Below, one piece after another: positions 6,656 to 14,489 of a stretch of 25,629 nt of DNA. A program made the translations under genes and the position numbers. Within the stretch, counting starts at the first letter, position 1. The number at the start of each line of letters is the position of its first letter. The DNA comes from UBA1731 sp963653155 (GTDB lineage: Bacteria > Verrucomicrobiota > Kiritimatiellia > RFP12 > UBA1067): the NCBI GenBank assembly GCA_963653155.1, contig CAVJWR010000044.1, positions 1-25,629 on the forward strand, given 5' to 3'. The notes beneath the pieces were generated by a model. That model was given only the letters and a program-made list of their open reading frames with translations, was not told where the DNA came from and did no database searches.

Positions 6656-8767
6656 ATGTTGAGAAAGATGATCGGCTATGTGGCTTCTGCCTTGGGCTTA
6701 ACCGTCGCCGGTGCGGACTGGACGCTTGAGACCGCAGGTGCGCACGCGGTTTTCTCCGAGCGAACAGGCGCGGTCGTTTCCCTTCGCGGTGCGGACGGCA
6801 TCGAGCGCGTCCGGCCAGCAGATGAGATGTTCACCCTGTCCTTTCTTGACGATGCCGGGAACGAGACGATACTGAAATCATCGGATTTTGCCCTGACACG
6901 GACAGGCGGGTATCTCATCTATCGGCGTGTAGATGGACCCGTTGTGGAGATAGACGTACAGACGGATCGCGGAACGTTTTCGTTCCGACCTCGCGTGAGC
7001 GGATGGCCACGTGGCTTTCGGCTGAACTGGGTGGACGTGCCGCACGTGAACGTATCGACGTCCGGCCACCTCTACTGGCCCTATCTTGACGGTTGCGAGG
7101 TTTCCGATTACACGACGCGGACAAACAGGAACTCGTGGTGTTACTACGAGCCCATCACGTGGGTGAAGCGCTGTCAGGCCATAGGTGGTCTCTATCCGGG
7201 CAACGCGCAGATGCAGTTCCTGGCCCATTACCGAAACGGCAAGGGCCTTTATTTCGCCGCCGAGGATGCGAGTCATGCGCAGAAGGGCGTGGAGTGGGAG
7301 CGCCTTTCCGCCGATGTCGTGCGCCTGTCGCTTCAGACATTCTGCGGCGAAGCGCGGAATGGTGTCTACGACAGTGCCTTCGCCTACCGTCTGCGAGCCT
7401 ACGACGGGGACTGGCGGGAGGGCTGCTCCTTCTACCGGGATTGGGTGAAATCACTTGATGCCTTCAAGGCACCGGTGGACTATCCGGACTGGGCCGAGGC
7501 ATCGCCGGTCACATTAATCTACCCCATCAAGGGCGAGGGCATGGACAATACGATGCGGATGCGGCCCAACCGCTACTATCCCTACGAAAACGTCTTGCCG
7601 GACGTGGCGCGGTACGAGAAGGCCTTCGGCTCGAAGATCATGGTGCTCCTAATGCACTGGGAGGGGACGGCACCTTGGTGCCCGCCATATGTGTGGCCGC
7701 CATTTGGCGGAGAGGCGGCGCTTGCGAAGCTCCGTGACGCTCTGCACTCCCGTGGGAACCTGTTGGGCCTCTACTGTTCCGGCACGGCCTGGACGCAGGT
7801 CAGCTGCATCGACCCGCGCTATTCGCAGGCGGCGAAGTTCGTGGATGAGAATCTGGGCCGCTTCATGATGCGTGGCGCGAAAGGCGAGATTGACGCATCT
7901 GTCTGCAATCATCCGTTTTCGCAGCGATTCGGCTATGATCTCTGCCTGACCGAACCATGGTCGCGGAAAACCTTGCTGGATGAGGTGCAGAAGCTTGCGC
8001 TATTTGGGGTTGACTATTGCCAGTTCTTCGATCAGAATCTGGGCGGAGGACCCAACCTCTGCTGGAGCGCACGTCACCATCACCCGTCCGTGCCGGGTGC
8101 CTGGCAGACGGATGCCATGCTGACGCTTCAGAACGAGATGATCGCAAATGCGCGTGCGGCGGGCTCCCGGATGACGATCGGTTGCGAGGGTGCGGCGGCG
8201 ACGCCGTTTGTCAGGAACCTATTCTTCAACGATGCGCGAAGTTTTTTCGCCCGACGCCATGGCCGGTCTGTGCCAGGGGTGTCGTTTGTCTTTCATGAAT
8301 GGATGTGCAATTTCTCCGGCAACCAAGTGGGAGTCCGAACTGATCCTCTATTTCGCTGGGCATATTCCTTCCATTGCGGCGACATGCTTTCGGCCGTGCT
8401 GGGACCTGACGGCAAGTTGGTGACCGCTTGGGCGGTGCCGTGGTCAGAGGAACTGCCGGACCAGGAGAAGCTCGTGGGACTCATCTGCTCGCTCAACGCT
8501 TGGCGTCATCGGTATCCGGAGTTTCTGCTTCGGGGGCGGATGATCCGCCCGCCCTTTACAGTTGAGACTGGCCTTGCTACGGTTCCTGACGATCCAAGCG
8601 GGCATGAGTACGACGAAGTCCTCTGGTCTTACTGGCAGGATGCCGCCGGTCGACAGAAGGGATTTGCCACGAACTGGCAGAGGCGTCCGGCCGCGTTTCG
8701 CATTGTTGGCAAAGACGGGAAGATTCAGACGCATACGCTTTCGCCGCTGGAGACAGTTGAGTTCTGA
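6656..8767 (+). CDS. Secreted DUF6259-like protein, probable glycoside hydrolase
   Basis: The ATG at 6656 has GGAG 5 nt upstream and lies 2 bp after the preceding stop, so the genes are translationally coupled. The 703-residue product has a signal peptide (about 1-20), a beta-sandwich part (about 21-260; LYWPYLDGCEVSDYTTRTNR) and a TIM-barrel-like part (about 275-640), with acidic and aromatic stretches such as VDYCQFFDQNLGGGPNLCW and MTIGCEGAA typical of a sugar-binding cleft. The overall pattern matches DUF6259 proteins of Verrucomicrobia-type genomes, as I recall them. Candidate acids are D in FFDQN and E in GCEGAA. Substrate is unknown. It is the last gene of the operon; I see no clear terminator in the 83 bp that follow. 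Confidence 0.7.
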   Translation: MLRKMIGYVASALGLTVAGADWTLETAGAHAVFSERTGAVVSLRGADGIERVRPADEMFTLSFLDDAGNETILKSSDFALTRTGGYLIYRRVDGPVVEIDVQTDRGTFSFRPRVSGWPRGFRLNWVDVPHVNVSTSGHLYWPYLDGCEVSDYTTRTNRNSWCYYEPITWVKRCQAIGGLYPGNAQMQFLAHYRNGKGLYFAAEDASHAQKGVEWERLSADVVRLSLQTFCGEARNGVYDSAFAYRLRAYDGDWREGCSFYRDWVKSLDAFKAPVDYPDWAEASPVTLIYPIKGEGMDNTMRMRPNRYYPYENVLPDVARYEKAFGSKIMVLLMHWEGTAPWCPPYVWPPFGGEAALAKLRDALHSRGNLLGLYCSGTAWTQVSCIDPRYSQAAKFVDENLGRFMMRGAKGEIDASVCNHPFSQRFGYDLCLTEPWSRKTLLDEVQKLALFGVDYCQFFDQNLGGGPNLCWSARHHHPSVPGAWQTDAMLTLQNEMIANARAAGSRMTIGCEGAAATPFVRNLFFNDARSFFARRHGRSVPGVSFVFHEWMCNFSGNQVGVRTDPLFRWAYSFHCGDMLSAVLGPDGKLVTAWAVPWSEELPDQEKLVGLICSLNAWRHRYPEFLLRGRMIRPPFTVETGLATVPDDPSGHEYDEVLWSYWQDAAGRQKGFATNWQRRPAAFRIVGKDGKIQTHTLSPLETVEF

Positions 8768-8830
8768 AGAATGATTATGGGGGCACCTTCAATCCACAGC
8801 GCGAATCCAATGTGGCAAACGTGGAGGCAG

Positions 8831-8841
8831 TGTGCTACAAT
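8831..8841 (+). promoter_or_regulatory. Extended -10 of the thioesterase gene
   Basis: TGTGCTACAAT is an extended -10 (TGnTACAAT type). The hexamer ends 9 nt before the ATG at 8851 with GTGCGGCAT between, so the transcript would be leaderless or nearly so. No Shine-Dalgarno precedes the ATG, which agrees with that. Confidence 0.55.
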
Positions 8842-8850
8842 GTGCGGCAT

Positions 8851-9591
8851 ATGAAATTCTGCGAGTCTAAGTGCCAGTTGGATGAGACGTTTACCGTGCG
8901 TTCGTATGAATCGGGCGTGACAAACCACGTTACGCTACCTACGCTATGCAACTATATGCAGGAGATTGCCGGACTCAGCGCGGATAGGCTTGGCTGGGGA
9001 ATCCTTAAGCTGCAGGAGGCGAAATGCACATGGATGCTGTCGCGTCTGCACATAAGGGTTTCGCGTTATGTCCCGTGGGGCGGCAAAGTGAAGTTGCGCA
9101 CATGGCCGAGCGGGATGAAGGGGAAGCTTGTCGCGACACGGTGCTTTCAGGCAGCAGATGATGTGGGGAACGAAGTGCTTCAGGCGCATTCGGAATGGCT
9201 GTATGTGGATATGGAGGCCCAACGGATAGTCAAGCTTCCTGAGTCATTTTCGGATCTTGTCCCTGCGGGTACGCCTGACATCCATCTTGAGGATATAGGC
9301 GGAAAATTCCCGAGACTCGATTGCATCGCTTTCGGCACGGAAGTGAGGGTGCGGCAGAGCGATTTGGACTTCAACGACCATGTGAACAATGTGCATTACG
9401 TTGAATGGATGCTTGAATCCATGCCACCTAATTCAAGCCCCATCGAGATGGATATAGTGTATAGGTCTGCCGCAAAGGCGGGAGATTTGCTTGTGTCCGA
9501 ACGCACATCCGAAGGGAATCGCACCTTCCACCAGATTCGCCGTCCAGAGGATAACGTTGTGCTGGCCACGGCGGCAATGGCATGGCAATAG
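8851..9591 (+). CDS. Acyl-ACP thioesterase (FatA/PF01643-like)
   Basis: A 246-residue cytoplasmic protein with two hot-dog domains, as usual for bacterial acyl-ACP thioesterases; it would release free fatty acids from acyl carrier protein. The N-terminal domain starts with FTVRSYESGVTNHVTLPTLC and contains WMLSRLHIRVSRYVPWG. The C-terminal domain has the family motif QSDLDFNDHVNNVHYVEW, whose N175, D176 and H177 belong to the active site. I choose the ATG at 8851; an upstream in-frame start at 8812 would include the promoter. The next gene starts 1 nt after its stop. It is unrelated to the glycan genes around it and is likely a separate housekeeping pair. Confidence 0.92.
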   Translation: MKFCESKCQLDETFTVRSYESGVTNHVTLPTLCNYMQEIAGLSADRLGWGILKLQEAKCTWMLSRLHIRVSRYVPWGGKVKLRTWPSGMKGKLVATRCFQAADDVGNEVLQAHSEWLYVDMEAQRIVKLPESFSDLVPAGTPDIHLEDIGGKFPRLDCIAFGTEVRVRQSDLDFNDHVNNVHYVEWMLESMPPNSSPIEMDIVYRSAAKAGDLLVSERTSEGNRTFHQIRRPEDNVVLATAAMAWQ

Positions 9592-9592
9592 C

Positions 9593-10186
9593 ATGACGGC
9601 CAACTGCATAATCGATTCTGCCCGCATTGCGCACCTTCGTGAACTGAATGCGGAGCTTGCTAAGACCAAAGCCCGTTTGCGGGAGATAGAACAGGAACGC
9701 GATTCGCTGACGTCTCATTTCGATGTGGCGCTTGTCGCCCTGCATGATTTTCGTCAGCTTGCCGATGGAGATTTCTTTAGGATCATTGACGGATGGAATG
9801 TGATCCTTCGCAACAGGAACGTCGCCAAGCTTGGAGCCTCGGAGGTGTCGAAACTGAAGAGCGAGTTCCTGAAGGGAAGGGGAGCGGAACGCCCTGTGGA
9901 CGCCATTTCGGAGAAGGAGTGCGACAGCTCATCTCTCGTTCGCGAGTGGATCGTTTTTGATGGAAGCGAGGAAAACTCGTATAGGGTAGGTGAGCGCAGA
10001 GTCACTTACACGGGTGGAGTTGGTCTGCATAGGGCCGACCGGCTTATATTGGATTATATTCATGCGGTGAGGCTTCTGGGATTGGATACATCCCGGATTT
10101 GCGTTGAGACGGCCGACAGGGATCTGGCGAAGAAGATAGTTTCATTTGGGGCGACAGTGGCAGTGGATCTAGTTGGTAGTGGGTAG
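9593..10186 (+). CDS. Coiled-coil plus NYN (YacP/PIN-like) domain protein
   Basis: 197 residues. Residues about 5-45 are a charged heptad-like coiled coil (LRELNAELAKTKARLREIEQ). From about 62 a PIN/NYN-type nuclease fold is suggested by FFRIIDGWNVILRNRN, WIVFDGSEENSY, LHRADRLILDYIH and ICVETADRDLAKKI; the acidic residues in these motifs are those expected to bind metal. This fits a YacP-like RNase of bacterial RNA processing, but substrate is unknown. The ATG is 1 nt after the thioesterase stop. The last residues, LVGSG, and the stop are encoded by the TAGTTGGTAG repeat that begins the following repeat island, so the original 3' end may have been replaced. Confidence 0.72.
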   Translation: MTANCIIDSARIAHLRELNAELAKTKARLREIEQERDSLTSHFDVALVALHDFRQLADGDFFRIIDGWNVILRNRNVAKLGASEVSKLKSEFLKGRGAERPVDAISEKECDSSSLVREWIVFDGSEENSYRVGERRVTYTGGVGLHRADRLILDYIHAVRLLGLDTSRICVETADRDLAKKIVSFGATVAVDLVGSG

Positions 10187-10221
10187 TTGGTAGATGGTAG
10201 TGGGTAGTTGGTAGGTTTTAT

Positions 10222-10390
10222 GGAATTCCAAATGCAATCCCATCTCTGANNNNNNNNNNNNNNNNNNNNNNNNNNNNNNNNNNNNNNNNNNNNNNNNNNN
10301 NNNNNNNNNNNNNNNNNNNNNNNNNNNNNNNNNNNNNNNNNNNNNNNNNNNNNNNNNNNNNNGGAATTCCAAATGCAATCCCACCTCTGA
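10222..10390 (+). repeat. 28-bp direct repeat on both sides of a 113-N gap
   Basis: The unit at 10222-10249 recurs at 10363-10390 with one difference. It begins with the palindrome GGAATTCC and ends in CTCTGA. The run of N (10250-10362) starts and stops exactly at the units, so the hidden sequence is probably a tandem array. Confidence 0.75.
10250..10362. other. Assembly gap, 113 N
   Basis: A run of 113 N, perhaps an estimated gap size, enclosed by identical repeat units. Confidence 0.95.
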
Positions 10391-10401
10391 GGCTCTGTGA
10401 C

Positions 10402-10579
10402 TCTGTGTTAAAAACATCCGCAATTTTTGTTTAACACAGAGGCACAAAGGCACAGAGAGTGTGGTTTTTTTTTTGACAGGATTTACAGGATTATCAGGAT
10501 TGACGTGCAGGAGTGGAGAAGGGTAGTTGGTAGTTTTTCTCAACCTCTCACCTTCATCGCACAATCGTAAATCATAAAT
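10402..10579 (+). repeat. Dispersed repeat, copy 2
   Basis: Aligns almost end to end with 1-180. It has the same TCTGTGTTAAA/TTTAACACAGA hairpin (10402-10412 with 10430-10440), the CACAGAG tract, T-run, ACAGGATT motifs, TAGTTGGTAG and the tail CTCAACCTCTCACCTTCATC. It is in direct orientation to copy 1. Confidence 0.8.
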
Positions 10580-10599
10580 TGTCCGTCCCGTCCAGCTGC

Positions 10600-10625
10600 G
10601 GCGATTTCATCGAAATCGCCCTACC
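10600..10625 (-). repeat. REP-like hairpin, copy A
   Basis: GGCGATTTC-ATC-GAAATCGCC is a 9-bp perfect stem with a 3-nt loop, followed by CTACC. On the minus strand it reads GGTAG plus hairpin and matches copy B at 23845-23870. The inner stem pairs differ in a compensatory way (TT/AA here, CC/GG there). Confidence 0.65.
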
Positions 10626-10681
10626 AAGCCGGACCGCCTCATGCAAAACTACCAACTACCATCTGCCAACTACCCACTAAA

Positions 10682-11197
10682 TCACAAATTAATGTGCTTG
10701 AGTTGCTTGCCGTCGAAATAGCCGAAGCTTCGGGCACTGCCTCCCTTGGGAAGCGAGATGGAGCCGGGATTGAAGATCGTGAGGCCGCACTCAAGCCGTT
10801 TCAGCACCGGAATGTGCGTGTGCCCGTGGGCAAGTATTGAGCAGATGCCAATCGGCGGTATCTTGCATTCGTTCCAGAGATGGCCATGGGTCAGGAAAAA
10901 TGTCTCACTGTCGGCATCGAGCAAGGCATAGTCGCCCATGATCGGAAAATCAAGCATCATCTGGTCCACCTCTGCGTCGCAGTTGCCGCGCACTGCCACG
11001 ATGTTGCCTTTGCGGGCATTGAGCATGGATGCCACTTTCGGCGGGTCGTAGAAGTTCGGTACGCCATTGCGTGGGCCATGATAGAGGATGTCGCCAAGCA
11101 GCACGAGCCTGTCATGCCCAAGCGAGTCCGCCGCCGCAAGTGCGGCCTCAAGCGTCGATGGGACGCCATGTATGTCACTGATGAACGCGATTTTCAT
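10682..11197 (-). CDS. yfcE: YfcE-like metallophosphoesterase
   Basis: A 171-residue cytoplasmic phosphodiesterase of the YfcE/MJ0936 type. Metal-binding motifs occur in order: SDIHG (D8, H10), LLGDILYHG, RGNCDAE, LTHGH and AHGHTH. Size and motif order match the family, whose E. coli member hydrolyses phosphodiesters in vitro; the physiological substrate is unsettled. I use the ATG at 11197 because the one at 11206 is formed by the last bases of the TATAAT box. It is transcribed divergently from the beta-solenoid gene. Downstream on the same strand lies the repeat island, with no clear intrinsic terminator. Confidence 0.92.
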   Translation of the reverse strand: MKIAFISDIHGVPSTLEAALAAADSLGHDRLVLLGDILYHGPRNGVPNFYDPPKVASMLNARKGNIVAVRGNCDAEVDQMMLDFPIMGDYALLDADSETFFLTHGHLWNECKIPPIGICSILAHGHTHIPVLKRLECGLTIFNPGSISLPKGGSARSFGYFDGKQLKHINL

Positions 11198-11204
11198 GCC
11201 GTGC

Positions 11205-11210
11205 ATTATA
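11205..11210 (-). promoter_or_regulatory. -10 box of the YfcE-like gene, leaderless
   Basis: On the minus strand GGTATAAT is followed by GCACGGC and the ATG at 11197. Seven nt separate the hexamer from the start codon, so transcription would begin at or beside the ATG. Confidence 0.6.
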
Positions 11211-11248
11211 CCAAAATGTCCAATCCCAGATTTTTCAGACTTTCCCGG

Positions 11249-11278
11249 TTGACTTTAGAAAAAAAAAACACATATAAT
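11249..11278 (+). promoter_or_regulatory. Sigma70-type promoter of the beta-solenoid/GH123 operon
   Basis: TTGACT at 11249-11254 and TATAAT at 11273-11278 are separated by 18 nt containing an A-tract. This is the clearest full promoter in the window. It leaves a leader of about 40 nt with a strong AGGAGG at 11314-11319, 7 nt before the ATG at 11327. Confidence 0.8.
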
Positions 11279-11326
11279 AAGCATCTTATTGGTAGAGGAA
11301 TGCATACAACTATAGGAGGTCTGGTA

Positions 11327-14300
11327 ATGAAAGGGAAATGTACTGATGGCATTTCGTTCCGCATGAGGCGACTCGTGGCCGTGTGTGCCATAAATGTGCT
11401 GTACATCGCTGCGGTTGCCGATACGTATTACTGGTTGCCGGAACGTGGTGTAAAGGCCGATGCCTCCAATCTGACCAACTGGTCGATAGAGTTTGATTCG
11501 GAGACCAAGACCCCGGTTGCCGATGCGCATCCAACGAGAATGCCCACGGCTTCGGATGAGCTTTGTGCGACAAGGGATTTCCATTTCGATTTCAATGGCG
11601 ATTCCCTTACATTCAAGTCGATGAACGCCGCCGCCATAAGCCCGTATACTGGCATCACATATTGGAGCGGGCCCGGAGAGGGCTGGACTTTCGAAAACGG
11701 CAGTCTCTCTGTTGGAAACCTAACCCAGCGGATCCGCACAGGCGATCGCATGCTGTTGACGAATGGCGTGCACTTGACATGTTCCGAATGGTTTTCGCCT
11801 GGCAACGGCATGGGAGCGGACGGCATCTGTGACGTAGACATAGCTGACGGGTGTACGCTCGTTGCCGCGAAGACCGCATTCGCCAATGGGCACATCAATA
11901 TCGCGGAAGGTGGATCATTCTCGACTGAACTTCTCCAGAACAGCGGGGCGCAGAGTTCGTGCGTCCTTGAGAACATGGGTTCGGCGAAATTCGGCAGGAT
12001 AGACATCACCTCGACCGCGCCTGCCTCATACAGGATGACGATACGCCAACTGTTGGGAACGATGACGTTTGGCGGGCAGGTTTCGCGCAATGGCGGTTCT
12101 GGCGGGTTGGCACTTGAAATGTCCGGCGGTACCATGCAGGTGACCGGGGATGTCTCCTTCAATGACGTTACGAGGGCGACAGTCACTTCGGGAACCGCCA
12201 TGGATATCGTCGTTGACAGCGGATGCTCGCTGGACATGGGGCGGTTCACCTATGGGGATGGTGTGGTGCTACGCAAGATCGGCAGGGGAGAACTTTGCTT
12301 TGGTGATGCCGTGCCGAGTTCGCTTGTCGTGGCCGATGGTGCATTGCATGCGATTGGAGCCGGTGCGTATGGGGACTATGTCAGTGTGGAGTCGGGCGGC
12401 GAACTGCACTTCATGATGCCGGGGATATCCTGTACGGCATTCGCTTTTCAGGATGGTGCGAAGTGTTCGATCAACGTTGGGAATTTCCCTTCGGGTTCCA
12501 CGATACTCCAGTGTGAATCGGACGATACGCTCGTGAAGGTAAAGGCGCTTCTGGAGACATGGCTATCCGAACAGGGGTCAGATCGCACTGTGACGAAGGT
12601 TGGCGATACGCTTGTATTGTCGTATGCGGCGGATGGGACGTTTGACGCAGCATCCGGCCTTGCGTTTGACGACCCGAAAGGATGGACTTCGGGAGCAGTC
12701 CCTGCGGCAGGTTCTGAAGTAGAAGTCAGCGGCATCGGTGTGGTCGATATCACTTCATCGTCACCGGCTTTCGGCCTAATTCGTGTTGCCGGCGGCGCGA
12801 TTCTCCGGCTTTCCGGAGGAACGGAGGCGGAACCGTTTGAGATGCCTGTAATCCAGCTTGCCGCCGATGCAGGACTGACGGTTGCCAATGGAGCATACGT
12901 ACGTTATGCCGACAATAGCATGGTCTGCCTTACGCGGGCCGATTCCATGCCGACGCTGACGATTGAGCGGGGCGCGACGCTCTTCGCTGTCGGAACAGAG
13001 TCGTCTCTTGGCAATGGTGGTGTCGCAAATGACATTGTGTTCAAGAATGTGGACATGCGCGTGTACGGGACGATTGTCACGCCTATTGCGGACACAAAGT
13101 CAAACGGCAACGAAGAGCGGGTGGTCACGTTGTGGCTCGGCACCGCAGATCCAGGCGAGACCACTTATTTCGCATTCACGGGAGATGGAGGGTCGATATT
13201 TTTGCGCAACGATAGCTGGACATACGGGCATGCCGCCTTACGTCTTTGCTGTGCCCAACCTGGCGGTATTGTGGAGACGCCAAGAACCCTGACGTTCAAG
13301 GACTTTTCGTTTCCGCAATATGATCTCAGCAAGACGATCAATGGGTTCTTTGCTGGAATCAACAATAGCCAATCAGCGACACGCGCACTGGTTGAGGCGG
13401 AGAACACTGTCTTTGACGTCAGCGACACTTCAGAGGTCGGTGGCAATGTCGATATGGTGTTCAGCCGTGGCGGAACGCTTAAGCGAGCCGCAAGCTATTT
13501 CCTGTACTCTGTTGGCTTTACGCTGTCAGGCTCGGCAACACTCACGTTCAGGGAGGGGAGTAGGTTTGCATATGGACGCTGTGGCGGCAATGCGTCACGT
13601 CCGGGTATGACGTTCAAGTCAACAGGTGTAGTGTCGCTTGACGGTGCCACGCTTCAGCCGTGGATTGTGGATGGTTCGCATTGTGGTTCGCTCAGGATTT
13701 CGGGGAATAGCCACTGGAATCTGGCGGATTTCCTGTGCGACAATACCTTGCCGGATCAGACGAACAGCTTTACGGTTGCGGCGACACCAGTCTTCACAGG
13801 CTTTAGGGATGTTGAGCTTTGCGAGGGAGCAGTTCTGGACATTACGGGGGTTTACGATTCGTGGAGACAGGCAGATAGATTCTTGCGTACGGATTGGGGA
13901 CGGGAGATCGCCGTAGCAGAAGATGTGCCGATGAAGGGTGCCGGATCGATCCTTGTCAGCAATTCGGCTTCTGGTGACACCATGACCGTCACGGTGTGCT
14001 GTCCGTCGAATACGGCCACGGGCAGTGCGCAGGCCTCGGTTGGGCAACGGGCGAAATTGCGCTTTGCCGATGGTGCGAATTGGGCGGGTACCGTGGTGGC
14101 CAATGGATGCGCAGAACTGTTCAACGCCGATGGGGATGGAATGCGCATGCCGTCAGGGGCGACCTTTGGTGCGATCAAGTTTGCCGGAACGTTTCCGCTT
14201 TGCATATGGAAGGATGGCGGTGTGGTGTATGGGGATCGGCTCGATCTTTGCTCTGCGGTGTCTGGCAGTGGGGCATTCCGAGTAGTGCCTCAGGATGGCG

Positions 14301-14476
14301 CCGAGTTTGCGGTTGGCGACGGATACGACTTCGGTACATATCCGGCTGGCGCCAAGCTCCCGTCTGTGGTGCCCAATCCATGGTGGTTTGAAGCCAGGCC
14401 GTGCGATGAAGATGATACGCTTGTGATCCTAAGGCTCGTATACAAGCCTCATGGACTGATGATGACGATTAGGTAA
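11327..14476 (+). CDS. Large secreted beta-solenoid (adhesin/autotransporter-passenger-like) protein
   Basis: A 1049-residue protein with a delayed signal peptide (positive MKGKCTDGISFRMRR, then a hydrophobic segment to about residue 33). The rest is rich in G, S, T, V and D with the short alternating strands of a beta-helix. Two modules open with a W...G.VP-like motif (about 35-60 and about 435-455). Residues about 189-335 align with 149-305 of the next protein (IAEGG, LENMGSAKFG, MSGGTMQVTGDVSF, KIGRGELCFG, LVVADG). It has no catalytic motif I recognise and no C-terminal outer-membrane barrel; it ends in PHGLMMTIR. Likely a surface glycan-binding or adhesive protein. The strong SD fixes the start. 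The GH123 gene follows after 13 bp. Confidence 0.8.
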   Translation: MKGKCTDGISFRMRRLVAVCAINVLYIAAVADTYYWLPERGVKADASNLTNWSIEFDSETKTPVADAHPTRMPTASDELCATRDFHFDFNGDSLTFKSMNAAAISPYTGITYWSGPGEGWTFENGSLSVGNLTQRIRTGDRMLLTNGVHLTCSEWFSPGNGMGADGICDVDIADGCTLVAAKTAFANGHINIAEGGSFSTELLQNSGAQSSCVLENMGSAKFGRIDITSTAPASYRMTIRQLLGTMTFGGQVSRNGGSGGLALEMSGGTMQVTGDVSFNDVTRATVTSGTAMDIVVDSGCSLDMGRFTYGDGVVLRKIGRGELCFGDAVPSSLVVADGALHAIGAGAYGDYVSVESGGELHFMMPGISCTAFAFQDGAKCSINVGNFPSGSTILQCESDDTLVKVKALLETWLSEQGSDRTVTKVGDTLVLSYAADGTFDAASGLAFDDPKGWTSGAVPAAGSEVEVSGIGVVDITSSSPAFGLIRVAGGAILRLSGGTEAEPFEMPVIQLAADAGLTVANGAYVRYADNSMVCLTRADSMPTLTIERGATLFAVGTESSLGNGGVANDIVFKNVDMRVYGTIVTPIADTKSNGNEERVVTLWLGTADPGETTYFAFTGDGGSIFLRNDSWTYGHAALRLCCAQPGGIVETPRTLTFKDFSFPQYDLSKTINGFFAGINNSQSATRALVEAENTVFDVSDTSEVGGNVDMVFSRGGTLKRAASYFLYSVGFTLSGSATLTFREGSRFAYGRCGGNASRPGMTFKSTGVVSLDGATLQPWIVDGSHCGSLRISGNSHWNLADFLCDNTLPDQTNSFTVAATPVFTGFRDVELCEGAVLDITGVYDSWRQADRFLRTDWGREIAVAEDVPMKGAGSILVSNSASGDTMTVTVCCPSNTATGSAQASVGQRAKLRFADGANWAGTVVANGCAELFNADGDGMRMPSGATFGAIKFAGTFPLCIWKDGGVVYGDRLDLCSAVSGSGAFRVVPQDGAEFAVGDGYDFGTYPAGAKLPSVVPNPWWFEARPCDEDDTLVILRLVYKPHGLMMTIR

Positions 14477-14489
14477 GAAGGAGTTGAAC

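Larger units (their letters stand above)
10177..10679. mobile_element. MITE-like repeat island with 33-bp terminal inverted repeats
   Basis: The left arm at 10177-10209 and the right arm at 10647-10679 are inverted complements over 33 bp with two mismatches, both built from TAGTTGGTAG-like units. Inside are a tandem unit broken by N, copy 2 of the dispersed repeat and a GGCGATTTC hairpin. No gene is visible. The size (about 500 bp including N) and layout suggest a non-autonomous element or nested insertions. The arms are internally repetitive, so chance pairing of simple repeats is a rival explanation. No transposase is seen in the window. Confidence 0.5.

Noticed and set aside
10222..10390. 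CRISPR array hidden at the 113-N gap (28-nt repeat)
   Set aside because: Only two units are visible, no spacer sequence can be read, no cas gene is present, and neighbouring repeats are of the minisatellite/dispersed type.
10880..11326. Extended N-terminus of the beta-solenoid protein in the same open frame
   Set aside because: It overlaps the divergent yfcE-like gene and both promoters. The AGGAGG plus ATG at 11327 followed by a signal peptide is a far better start.
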